DNA of 64,000 nucleotides, from contig OY482853.1 of assembly GCA_960531495.1 (NCBI GenBank), forward strand, positions 27,331,411-27,395,410, given 5' to 3'. The notes below the pieces were generated by a model that saw nothing but the letters and a program-made list of their open reading frames with translations, had not been told where the DNA came from and made no database searches. Made by a program: the position numbers and the translations under genes. Positions 24,003 to 33,840 of this stretch are shown one piece after another. This stretch comes from Zeus faber. Its lineage: Eukaryota > Chordata > Actinopteri > Zeiformes > Zeidae. Each line of letters starts with the position of its first letter. The stretch's first letter is position 1.

Positions 24003-24464
24003 TTGGCCAAGCTGTTGGTGCTAGAGCAGAAGATCGTGGAGATGGTAGAGGCGGGCATCATCGAACCATCCAGTTGCCCCTGGGAAGCTCCGGCTGTCCT
24101 AGTCAAGAAAAAGGACGGCCATCATTGCCGGTCCACTTCACCAGCTTACCCAGAAAGGTCAGACGTTTCAGTGGGGAGAGGACTGTGCTACTGCCTTTGT
24201 CAAACTCTCTGCAGCGCTCATCGGGGCCCTGTGCTGGCCTACCCAGACCCCCAACGACCATTCATAATAGACACAGACGCCAGCAATGTGGGTCTTGGTG
24301 CGGTGCTTTCCCCGGTCGGCTACTCTCCCAGCCAACTGGAGAGGAACTACAGTGTGACCCGCCGCGAGCTGTTGGCTGTCATTCGGGGGCTTCGCCACTT
24401 CCGGTCCTACCGCTACGGTGGAAAGTTCCTCTCACGCCTCCCTCATGTGGCTCCTCAACTTTAA
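24003..24464 (+). pseudogene. Gypsy RT (core deleted) and RNase H remnant, element 2
   Basis: The frame opens with EQKIVEMVEAGIIEPSSCPW and VLVKKKDG, the RT entry. It then passes at about 24120-24230 directly into sequence equivalent to FxWxxxCxxAFxxLxxAL and VLAYPDPQRPFIIDTDASNV, so the RT palm with YxDD is deleted. RNase H continues to YSVTRRELLAVIRGLRHFRS. Confidence 0.85.
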
Positions 24465-25369
24465 GGAGCTGGAGGGCCAGCTGGCCCGGTGGCTCGAGGC
24501 CCTACAGGACTTAGACTTTGAGAAACGCCACCGGGCCACGCCATCTCCACACCAATGCAGACGCCCTGTCCCGACGCCCCTGCGAGGTGGAGGCGTGCCG
24601 ATACTGCCAGTGTGTGGAGGACCGGATGATGCAGACTCTGTGGGTGGCCACCCTCCAGACCACCTCAGCAGATGGAGACGACTCTCCGCCACCCGGCAGT
24701 GACCTTGACTCCCACCCGGCAATGACTTCCTACCAGGCGACGACAACCTGGAGACCCGCGAACCCCAGCAACTCCACCAGGACCAGAGCCAGGACCCCAT
24801 CTTCTCCCGTGTCCAGGCCTGGGTGGGGGCAGGCCAATGACCAGTGTGGGCAGGGGTGACAGCACTGGACCCCGAGACCAAGGCCCTCTATGCACAGAGT
24901 TTCAGTCTCACCAAAATGGTCTCCAACATCAACGCTGGCAGGCCCTAGGGGGCCACCGTGAAATCCTCCAGCTCTTGGTTCCTTGCCAGCTGTGGCCTCG
25001 GGTCCTCCAGCTTGTCCACGGCTCGGTGGGGGCGGGCCACTTTGGGGTCACCAAGACTTCCGCTGACTCTGGTCTTGGATCTACTGGCCAGGATGTCGCC
25101 AGGACGTGAACCTTTTCGTTCAACGATATGACTCCTGCACTGCCAAGAAGGGACCAACTCACCGCTCACATGCCCTGATGCAGCAGTATCAGGTAGGGTC
25201 CCCCATAGAGCAGGTGGGCATCAACATCCTGGGCCCTTTTTTCCATCTCCAACAGGGGGAACGGCTATGTCCTTCTGGCCATGGACTACTTCACTAAGTG
25301 ACCAGAGGCGTACGCAGTTCCTGACCAGACCACCGCCAAACATCTGTCTGTTGTCCACTTTACTTCAGC

Positions 25370-26220
25370 GGAGTAAAGTGACTCTTACAAGAGTAAATGA
25401 CCTACAGTATATCTGATGGATTTCTGTCCCAACAAGTCCACTTTGACCACAATTTATTGAGAAAAGGTCAACATAAATTGTTTTTAACAAAAAATTATCA
25501 CCCATGTTTTTAGGTTTTACCTTTGTCTTGAAACCCCCTCCATTATAACAGGGGGGACGCATCGTGGCAGCTGAGGATGTTACTGTCAGATACTGCACCC
25601 TGTGTCTTTTCACTTACCGTCAAGTATGAACTTTGAAGCCCTTCTTCGAATGACATATTTCTATGACTTTGTAGCACCCTCTGGGTAGCTATGATAAAAT
25701 ATATAATTAAGAATTTCATGGTAAATGTCTTGATCCAATTGCCTTGCAGGACAAGGGGTATCTGTAAATGGACATTTAGGAAACTTTAGGTAGTAGTTAG
25801 TCTAGTTTATTACTTTTGAGGAAAAGTGTCCACAGCACAACTGACATGCCTTTTGTATTGCTTTTCCACAGTTTTTCAACAATTGGAATCAGTTTACAGC
25901 TTTTTCTATTTTACAGCAAATGAGATTCAATAAACTTTGGGATATCTTCACTCTTGTACCCTAAGAACCCCCCCCTTCAACACAACACAATTGTGTTACA
26001 TTATAACACAATTGTTAAAATGTTTTTGCACTGCAGATCTCTTATGATGCCTGCGGAAGGTGGTTCCAATATGTGTGCAGAAAAGCCAAAGATAGAGGAG
26101 AAATTTGTATGTGCAGCATGCTGAATCTTAGTGAGAAAAAAAGAAAGAAACTCAAAGACCAAAAAGAGACCAAAAATTAATGAAAGTGAATGGTTTTTTT
26201 TACATACTTGTAATTTTGGT
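25370..26220. other. Spacer between gypsy elements, nothing recognised
   Basis: AT-rich sequence without a recognisable reading frame. A purine-rich run lies at about 26130-26170. Confidence 0.4.
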
Positions 26221-26309
26221 CACAGATTGCCGTGCTGGAATGGTCGGAAGTGCAGCAATGCCTGGAACACTGCCAGCAGCTCCTGCCGGGTGATGCAATA
26301 GTTTCTTTT

Positions 26310-26399
26310 CAAGATTCAAGATTCAAGATTCAAGATTTTTATTTGTCACATACATATACATACTTCCATACATATATGCAGTGAAATGTAATAATCTTT
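26310..26399 (-). mobile_element. 5'-truncated LINE tail inside RNase H of the third gypsy
   Basis: Tandem CAAGATT units followed by TTTATTTGTCACATACATA and ATATGCAGTGAAATGTAAT match the reverse complement of the last about 90 bases of the LINE at 13735-14742. RNase H coding sequence is present on both sides. Confidence 0.82.
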
Positions 26400-26885
26400 T
26401 AAATAATCTTTAAAATCTTTTGGCCCAGCTCAGTGCCCGGCTGTAGTAGGCCACCGCCTGCTCCTCACTCCCTTTTCCTTGGGACAAGACAGTCTCCACC
26501 CCCACATTACTGGCATCAGTGTCCACAATGAAGGGCTGCTGGGCATCAGGATAGGCCAGCACAGGGGCCTTGATCAGGGCGCTCTGGAGTTGGGTGAAGG
26601 CCGTGTCGCAGGTGTCATCATAGCAAAAGGGGTGGCCATTGTTGGTTAGGCAGTGAAGTGGGCTGGCTATGGTGATAAAGTCCTCCACCTGCCAGTAGCC
26701 GGTGCGCAAATCCAGGGAGCTGCACCAGACCAATCTCGGGTTGGCATCCATCTTGTGCCAGAAATTCCATCTTTCTCAGTCACAGTGCACTGGCACCATC
26801 AGGTTGAGCGGCGCAACTTGTCAGCTGGTCCATCTCCGGTGCAGCCTCTCAATTAATTAGTTCCATATCCCACTTCTGACACCAA

Positions 26886-27356
26886 TGTGGCAAGCTTGCC
26901 CAATGTAGTGAGTTTGCGCCGTGAAACAAATTAATTCGGTCAAGACAGAGCTTTCTTTTTATAAGCCACTGCCTGCGTTCCATACACCGCACAACCAGCA
27001 AGGTCAGCTTCCATTTATTTTCACAGACAACATTAACACAGAGAACCCCTGAGGCCATAACCAGCTACGTTAGTCAACAGCACAGTCCTGTCCTAGTCAA
27101 CAACAACAGTCAACTCAGTCTGGGTCACCCCCCCAAAGACAAACAACACTGCCCATTGCCAACAGAATATCCCGAACGATTGAAAACACAAAATAAAAGA
27201 CAATGGAGACACATAACATCCCCAGCCCCATAATCCTTTGCATCAAACTAATCAAAAGGCCTTGGCCCAACCCCTTCTGTTAATAAAGACATAAAAAACA
27301 CGACAAACATAGGTTCTGTTTCCCCATTTTCAAACTACAACTAGACAGTCATGACA
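26886..27356 (-). repeat. LTR of the third gypsy copy
   Basis: On the minus strand it begins TGTCATGACTG and ends GCAAGCTTGCCACA, directly against the primer-binding site. A strong TATA box (TATAAAAAG, minus strand, near 26960) lies about 75 bases before the LTR end. Length is 471 bases. Confidence 0.75.
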
Positions 27357-27894
27357 TTTCCCTTTCACTTCGAGAATACTGTACAACATTCTGCAGAAAC
27401 AAATTGCTAAAAAAAAAAAAATAAAAAAAAATGAATTTGACCCTTAATGCTCCCCATAGTACCTCAGCGGTATGAGCATACATCTCGAGAGTGAGCTTTT
27501 TGTGAACACACACTCCCTTCGCATTTGACTGGGGGCGGGGCGAGGGGGAAATCCATCTCAATGGTCAAACAGAGTTCGATACTACAATGGCACCAATCTT
27601 TTCTAACAGAAACTGTGATTGTGAGCACGACTTTATCATGATCATTTATCCATTTTGGGGATTGAGAATTTTTTATGGCACTTTGTAAATCATCAGAAAA
27701 CTGCCTCCACAATAAAACTTTATTTTATAAACCTATAAATAAATAAACAAAGGTAAGTGTGTGTATCTTTGAAGCATCTGGAAGGGAACCCAAAAACACA
27801 AAAGAATGAAAATACACAATGAATACATGTTTCTTGTATTATGTTACTGCTTATGGTTATTGTTATCAATAATTATTATTCAGGAAGATTGTAT

Positions 27895-30162
27895 AGTATC
27901 TCCTGAAGAATCATTACATCGACACCTCTGTGCAGAAGGCTGGAATTCCAGGGGTACCAGGCTGCCTAGAACACAGCGGTGTGGTAACACAGCTCATCTG
28001 AGAGGCAGGAGAAGGAAAAGATGACCTAGCAGTGCTATGGTTCGACCTCGCCAATGCATTCGGCTCCATACCTCACAAACTGGTTCAAACAGCACTGGAA
28101 CAACATCACATCCCAAGTAACATCAAGGACCTCATCTTGGATTATCATAACATCTTTAGCCTGAGATTTACTTCTGGGCCCATCACATCGGAGTGGCACT
28201 GACTGGAAAAAGGGATCATCACTGGCTGCACCATTTCAGTGACCCTTTTTGCCCTGGCCATGAACATGCTGGTCAAGTCGGCTGAGGTGGAGTGTAGAGG
28301 ACCAGTATCCACGTCTGGAGTCCGGCAGCCCCCCATCAGGCCTTTCATGGATGACTTGACAGTTACAACCGCGTCAGTCCCAGGAAGCCACTTGGTACCA
28401 GGTCCCGGGGCACATCGACGAATGCTGCCCACTGCTCCTGGCTGCCCCCCCGGAGGAAGGACAAGCCAGGATGGGTCAAATGCAGAGGCCACATTTCACA
28501 GGCCATCATCCAAAGCATGTGCATGTGTGTGTGTGTATGCATGTGTTGTAGTGTGGTGTGTTGCGTGACAATTAAATATTCTTCTTCTTCTTCTTCTTCT
28601 TCTTCTTCTCCTTCTGAAGGCTGCTGCCTCCATCAGAGCAACCAACCAAGAACTAGAGGGATGGCTGAAAACTGTTGACAGATCAGGACTACCGGGGAAA
28701 TACAAAGCCTGGATGGCATGGCATCCTACCCAGGATACTGTGGCCTCTGCTGGTGTATGAATTCCCACTGTCATCAGTCGAGGGGATTGAGAGGAGCATT
28801 AGCTGTCACCTCCGTAGGTGGTTGGGATTGCCAAGAAGCCTGAGCAGCAATGCCCTGTATGGCAACAGTAATAAACTGACACTCCCCTGCAACAGTCTTA
28901 GTGAGGAGTTCAAGGTTGCCAGAGCAAGGGAGGTGTTACAATACAGGGAGTCCAAGGATCCAAAAGTCTCCAAGGCAGGCATTGAGGTGAGGACCGGAAA
29001 GAAGTGGCGGGCACCGGAAGCAGTGGACCAGACGGAATCACGTCTACGCCACAGAGCGCTGTTGGGATCTGTGGCTGTTGGCAGAGCAGGACTGGGGCAG
29101 CATACCAACCACCAACTACATCAAGGCAAAGAGGAAAGAGAGGCAGGACTTGGTCCAGAAAGAAGTGAGAGCTTGGGGTCGAGGAGCTGCGTGCGAGCCA
29201 GATGGTGGGAATGAGGCAGCAGGGTGCACGGACCAGGTGGGAACAGGCAGTGGTCACAACAAGGTCACATGGTCTGAGTTGTGGAAGGCTGAACCCTTCC
29301 GCATCAAGTTCCTCGTTCAATCCGTGTACGATATTCTGCCCAGCCCGTCTAACCTCTTCTGTTGGGGCAAGGTAGACTCACCATTATGTCCCTTGTGCAA
29401 AGGAAGAGGAACCCTGGAGCACATCCTCAACGCTTGTCCTAAAGCTTTGGGAGAAGGCCGGTACCGCTGGTGACACAACCAAGTGCCGAAGGTAATCGCT
29501 GAGTCCATCTGTAGCGCCATCGACCAGAGCAAGCGTCTCCCACCATCAAGACGAAAAATCGCATTCTTGAAAGCGGGATAACATCCAAACCCACGCAAAA
29601 GCCCAGGCAGGTCTTCTTGGGTCAGCTCACGACTGGCAAATGAGGGTGGACCTGGAAATCCAACTCAAACTCCCCGAAGCCATCGTAGAGACCACCCTTC
29701 GCCCGAATATTGTGCTGTTCTCTGAAACATCAACAAACAAGTGGTCATGTTGGAGCTCACAGTGCCTTGGGAGAAGCGAATGGAAGAGGCCTAAGAAAGG
29801 AAGAGGGAGAAATATGAAGAGCTGGTGGAAAGGTTCTGCAGAAAGGGGGGGCGTGCAAAGTGTTTGCCCACCGAGGTCCTTGTGCAGAGCCTATAGCCCC
29901 CTGGGCATCACTGTGTGTGCAAAAGAAAGGCAAAGGGCATCGGAAGAGCTTCAGATGCAGCGGAGAAAGCCTCTAGATGGCTGTGGATCAGAAGGGACAA
30001 GCCATGGATGAATGCTTCTTGGACACAGAACTGATCACTCCCGGTCGGGTCGCCTGGGTGAGGGTGTCTGAAGTTGAAAGACCCGAAACACCCTATGATC
30101 CCAGGTACTATCACTGAGAATGTGTCCAAGTGCATCATGGGATGTATTTTACTATCATTATA
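27895..30162 (+). mobile_element. LINE with restriction-like endonuclease (R2-type superfamily), 5'-truncated, with frameshifts
   Basis: Reading in shifting frames gives RT motifs: DLAVLWFDLANAFGSIPHKL (about 28025), EKGIITGCTISVTLFALAMN (about 28205) and GVRQPPIRPFMDDLTVTT (about 28320), the last holding the MDD active site. From 28675 to 29470 comes a long C-terminal part with ILPRILWPLLVYE and ISCHLRRWLGLPRSL. Then comes a CCHC zinc knuckle CPLCKGRGTLEHILNACP (about 29386). At about 29700 is RPNIVLFSE, then, after a frameshift, VMLELTVPWE. This is the R-P-D ... E-L-T layout of the restriction-like endonuclease in R2/R4/NeSL/HERO-type LINEs, with D changed to N. RT finger and palm sequence between 28400 and 28620 is partly replaced by a short insertion. 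Confidence 0.8.
28500..28612 (+). repeat. Small insertion with (TTC)n tail inside the LINE
   Basis: LINE coding similarity stops near 28500 and resumes near 28620. Between lie a GTGT-rich stretch, the sequence GCGTGACAATTAAATA and then about 13 TTC units (28570-28610). A short unit with a simple-repeat tail suggests a truncated retroposon, though simple repeat growth is also possible. Confidence 0.4.
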
Positions 30163-30949
30163 CATTGATATTTCTGGAATGTTTATGAATTCTGACAGTG
30201 ATGTTATTGGGTTTTTATTTTGTAGCAGTTACTCTGGAGCGTGTCAGTTGTCCCCAGAACCGTATATATTTATGACTTTAAATATGCTGCACTTTGTTTA
30301 ATCCCATTGTCTTCTGGTAATACTTTAACAATTTTTTTTAAGAGTTTAAGAGTTAATATCTTATATTCCTTTAGTTAAAATCCAATCGCGACGATATGTG
30401 TAACGTACATGTGTGTATTCCAACTTTCACATGCGCGCTGTGCATGGCACCATCTTGGTGAGGTTGCGATTGTTGATCAAAACCTGTTCCACAATATTGA
30501 AATGCCGAGTTGGATGGAACTTGGACAACGCCATGTTGGAACTGCCCCCAATACAAATATAATTTAGATTGTCTGTCGGTTCGTTGAATACTTGAAATCC
30601 ATAGAGTTCTGACGTCAGTTGCATCTGCACATGCAGCCATCTTGGTGAGGTCCCAATTTTTGACCAATCACAGAGAAGCTCCTTCAGCAACAGACTTTTA
30701 CAACCACAGTGCTCGAAAGACCACTACAGGAGGTATTTTCTGAACTGTAAAACTCAACCCTCCGGCCGGCTTTATCTGGCTGAATATTCTCCTGCTTATT
30801 ACAAGACTACCTTCTAAATCTAAAATAAAACATTGAGATGGAATATTGATTTTAAATTATTTTATGACTACTAAATATATTGAGCGTTCCGCTTAGAAGG
30901 ATAGTCCACAGAAAAGTAGTTAACACTACAAAATGTAGCAATCCAGTCG

Positions 30950-31002
30950 CCCTACAAAATAACTTGTCCTACATATTATGTAGGACAAGTTATTTTGTAG
31001 GG
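30950..31002. repeat. Perfect 26-base inverted repeat with a 1-base centre
   Basis: The left arm 30950-30975 starts CCCTACAAAATAACTTG and the right arm 30977-31002 is its exact reverse complement. It may be the fused ends of a deleted DNA transposon or a hairpin-forming site. No flanking coding sequence is visible. Confidence 0.85.
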
Positions 31003-31560
31003 TGAACAGTAATACTACAGTAATATGACATATGTTCTTTATGTGAAATTGGACATTCCGCATTCATTGCTTAAAGTTTTCCATTGTAGGTTCTATGTAG
31101 CAACACGAGATGTCGCCACTAGCTAGTGATAGCATACGAGTGACATGAATCCAGATGGAGAAGTGGTTGCCCGTGACAACAGTCATTATTAACAGATAGT
31201 CATTATTTAGAAATAATTGACCACTGATTGTCTCTATTGGCCAACCCGAATCAAGTATCCCAAAGAGGCATATCATAAATATTATTTATTGTTCATATCC
31301 ACTCTGCTTATAACCTGTGTACGTACAGTATTATATACATAGATATTTATGAATACATGCACAATTTCCTTACACTGCAAATTCTTGATTCTTGTTTCCT
31401 GGTTATTTATTTATTTTTATGTGTATTGCATATTGCTGTTTTTTTTAAATCTATTTTCTATTTGTATTACTTTATTGTTATTGCGTATTTGTTTTGATGA
31501 GTGCTGCTGTAACAGTGCTGTGATAAATACAGTATCGGTATATCTATCTATCTATCTATC
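31003..31560. other. Intergenic, short (TATC)n tract at 31538-31560
   Basis: AT-rich sequence with no recognised gene. The tetranucleotide tract directly precedes the LINE 3' end that starts near 31562. Confidence 0.5.
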
Positions 31561-31561
31561 T

Positions 31562-32297
31562 ACTTCAATAACAAGTTGGACTGGACCAGAAACACCGAGG
31601 CAGTCTACAAAAAGGGCCAAAGCCGACTCTATTTCCTACGGAGGCTGAGGTCCTTTAACATCTGCCGGAAGATGCTGAGGATGTTCTATGAGTCTGTCGT
31701 GGCCAGTACGATCTTCTTCGCTGTCACATGCTGGGGCAGTGGGCTGAGGGTCGCAGACAACAACAGACTAAACAAACTAATCGGGAGGGCCGGTGATGTC
31801 GTAGGAGAGGAGCTGGACACCCTGAAGCCTGTGGCAGAGAGGAGGATGCTGTCCAGGCTTCAGTCCATCTTGGACAATGTCTCACACCCTCCCTACGACA
31901 CACTGGCCCAGCAGAGGACCACCTTCAGCAGAAGACTCCTCTTACCCAGATGCAGCACAGGGCGCCACAGGAAATCATTCCTGCCTGTGGTCATCAATCT
32001 CTACAACGCCTCCCTCAGAGAGTCAGACACCCCCTCTCTGTAACCTGACCTCAAAACACGGACTTCCACTTCTGCACCTTCTTCTTTTTGCACATTTTAA
32101 CTTCACATTTTACACTTTACCATGTGTATATAGATATGTTTATGTATGTATAAATATGTTTCTTAATAATAATTATTATATGTTGTATGTAAATATGTTG
32201 TATGTAAATATGTTGTATGTAGATTTGGAGCTGTAACAAAAGTAATTTCCCCCTGGGATTATTAAAGTATTTCTGATTCTGATTCTGATTCTGATCT
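31562..32297 (+). mobile_element. LINE 3' end (Jockey superfamily), (ATTCTG)n tail
   Basis: The open frame to 32043 encodes the end of a non-LTR reverse transcriptase: KLDWTRNTEAVYKKGQSRLY, FLRRLRSFNICRKMLRMFYE and VTCWGSGLRVADNNRLNKLI, and later RRMLSRLQSILDNVSHPPYD. A stop (TAA) and a 230-base 3' UTR follow, ending at 32268-32297 with ATTCTG units. About 155 codons are open without a break, so this copy is fairly young. It belongs to a different subfamily from the LINE at 13.7 kb. Confidence 0.88.
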
Positions 32298-32399
32298 ATT
32301 TGTCTATCTATGTATCTAACAACAAAATAACCTCACAGACCTTAGTTATTACTAGAACTGAGTGCTATGTTTTGCATTTGGATCACTCCTCCCCGAAAT

Positions 32400-33140
32400 C
32401 ATGAAAACGCTCACAACCACTGGTAACTCGTCGACTCCACCTTCTTGTTGCTGTCCCTCCACGTGTGTCCTACGGGCGTATCTCCACGGTGGATCCAGCA
32501 GATGGCGCGGTGACGCTGTGGGAGCGAGGGGACGCTGCTCCACGTCCACATCCACACCGCGCAGGCACGGCCAAGCTCACTCGCTCGCCGACACCCGATC
32601 AGTCAGTGCGGGACCGGGTTGGCGGTGGTTCCCACCCCTCCGCTGCGCCTTCTTCAACACCGCACCGGTAAGGAGGAATAAATAACCGTTTTTCCTCACT
32701 GATACTCGCAGTTCATATACGCGATCCTTCCTGTCACCGAGCGTTTTGTGGTTTAGGATAATTCTGGACGTTCCTTGAGTCCCCTGACAAGGTTACTAGC
32801 CTGGGAAGCTAGTCAAGCAGTTTCAGTTTACTTACCGGCACTTCGCAAAGTCCGACGCTGTCGTCCGAGCGGAAAACGGCACGTCGCTAGCGGTGTAAAG
32901 TCGCGGACAGTCACTACAACGCAGCGAGGACAGAGGTTCAAAATGAACAGTTGAATTCGGTGTTTTCACGAGTTAACGCCGGCGAATTAACCGACGCTAG
33001 CTGGGTCTGCTCACTAGCAGCCACTAGTTCGCCTCTTCCAATGTGTACACTAACCGGGGGCACCGAGTGTGTCCGTGCGCTCGCTCTGTGCCTTACCTTG
33101 AGCAGCCGTATAAACGGCACCCAGCCCGGGGTATTTATGT
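32400..33140 (+). promoter_or_regulatory. CpG-rich block, candidate promoter and noncoding first exon of PXYLP1
   Basis: The block is GC- and CpG-rich against AT-rich surroundings, and lies 1.8-2.5 kb upstream of the first PXYLP1 coding exon on the same strand. A good donor (CCG|GTAAGG) lies at 32668. The coding exon has its own acceptor (TTTTTGTGTCCAG, ending 34845), so at least one upstream noncoding exon must exist. Open frames here look like translated CpG island. Transcription start is unknown. Confidence 0.45.
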
Positions 33141-33236
33141 CCGCCTTAATGGTAGGTTCTGTGGTGTAGGACTACATTTACTGTGGGCCTTTGGTTATTT
33201 CGCTGCCCTTCCGGGAGGATAATTAGATGGTTGAGT

Positions 33237-33335
33237 GCGGTGGTTCTCAACATCGGGGCCCGGGTCCCCCCCAGGGGTCCTTCAAGAGATTCCAGGCGTC
33301 CCAGTCGAAATGGTTAAGAGTTAAATATTGCCTTT
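33237..33335 (+). repeat. Fragment of a hAT-type non-autonomous repeat
   Basis: GGTGGTTCTCAACATCGGGG followed by CCCCCAGGGGTCC resembles the end of common fish hAT-like non-autonomous elements. A similar piece in reverse orientation is at about 63370-63440. Confidence 0.35.
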
Positions 33336-33616
33336 GATTTTATTTGTATTTATTATCTTATATACTTTATTTCCCCATGGGGGATTAATAATGTGTTGAA
33401 CACATACAACACGTTGGAGAATGTACAATTGTGACTGTTTTAATCGTTGCTATAGTGTGCATGTAGCTTGGGAACCAGACGAATCTGCCGCTCCTGTTTC
33501 ATTTGCTCTGCAGAACACGTCTGGCCACCCTCCCATTCAAAAAGATTTCCAATCACAACCCTTTGTCTAATACGGGGCGGGTTTCATACGATGACGATAC
33601 AGAGGAGTGCTGTTGA

Positions 33617-33732
33617 GGCACCTTACCAAGATGGCTGCCTCTGACATGGAACGGTCTGTTGAATCTGCAATCACCATTCAGGCACCTTACCAAGATGGCT
33701 GCCGCTGATGTGGAATGGTCTGTTGAATCAAC
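33617..33732. repeat. 64-base tandem duplication
   Basis: The sequence starting GGCACCTTACCAAGATGGCT occurs at 33617 and again at 33681, with a few substitutions over about 50 bases. A LINE tail starts exactly at the end of the second copy. Confidence 0.8.
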
Positions 33733-33840
33733 ATTCAAGATTCAAGAGGTTATTTGTCACATACATACACTCATACATACTGTATATGCAGTGAAATGTC
33801 ATGACACCTGGTGATTACACACGATAAGCTCTAAAAATAC
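33730..33840 (-). mobile_element. 5'-truncated LINE tail, third copy of the 13.7 kb LINE family
   Basis: ATTCAAGATTCAAGAG, then TTATTTGTCACATACATACA and ATATGCAGTGAAATGTCATG, matches the reverse complement of the 3' end of the LINE at 13735-14742. It extends a little further into its 3' UTR (CACCTGGTGATTACACACGA). Confidence 0.78.

Larger units (their letters stand above)
21586..25360 (+). mobile_element. Degenerate Ty3/gypsy LTR retrotransposon, interrupted by a LINE end
   Basis: It has a 219-base 5' LTR (21586-21804), a primer-binding site just after it, and a gag frame with a zinc knuckle CYGCGEPGHIARYC (22740-22781). A protease motif ALVDAGST follows (about 23415, normally DSGS/DTGS). 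RT survives from KILVLEQK-like to VLVKKKDG (24003-24120) and then jumps to the end of the thumb/connection; RNase H follows (IDTDASNVGLGAVLS, about 24265). HTNADALSRRPC and integrase pieces run to about 25320, ending in a YVLLAMDYFTK-type motif. Order is the usual PR-RT-RH-IN. No 3' LTR was seen. Stops and frameshifts interrupt every domain, and a minus-strand LINE end lies at 22923-23375. Confidence 0.88.
26222..27356 (-). mobile_element. Third Ty3/gypsy copy: LTR, primer site and internally deleted RT/RNase H
   Basis: On the minus strand, an LTR (27356-26886) is followed by the primer site (26884-26868). After about 120 bases come SSLDLRTGYWQVE from RT (about 26720), an abrupt jump to CLTNNGHPFCYDDTCDTAF, and RNase H IVDTDASNVGVETVLSQ. 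RNase H resumes beyond an inserted LINE tail at 26300-26225 (NYCITRQELLAVFQALLHFR). Gag, protease and most of RT are missing, so the copy is heavily deleted. It shares the primer site and RNase H style with element 2 but its LTR is different. Confidence 0.82.
27636..30690 (-). repeat. Unnamed dispersed repeat, copy 2, split by a LINE at 27895-30162
   Basis: 27636-27894 matches 19424-19727 and 30163-30690 matches about 19728-20330. At the junction copy 1 reads AAGATTGTATACATTGATAT without a break. Here the same sequence is separated by 2.27 kb of LINE. Shared blocks on the right arm include GGTTTTTATTTTGTAG, TTCTGACGTCAGTTG and CATCTTGGTGAGGT. Confidence 0.78.

Noticed and set aside
24432..24895. 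Minus-strand open frames over the gypsy RNase H/integrase region
   Set aside because: These are shadows of the plus-strand gypsy pol in GC-rich DNA.
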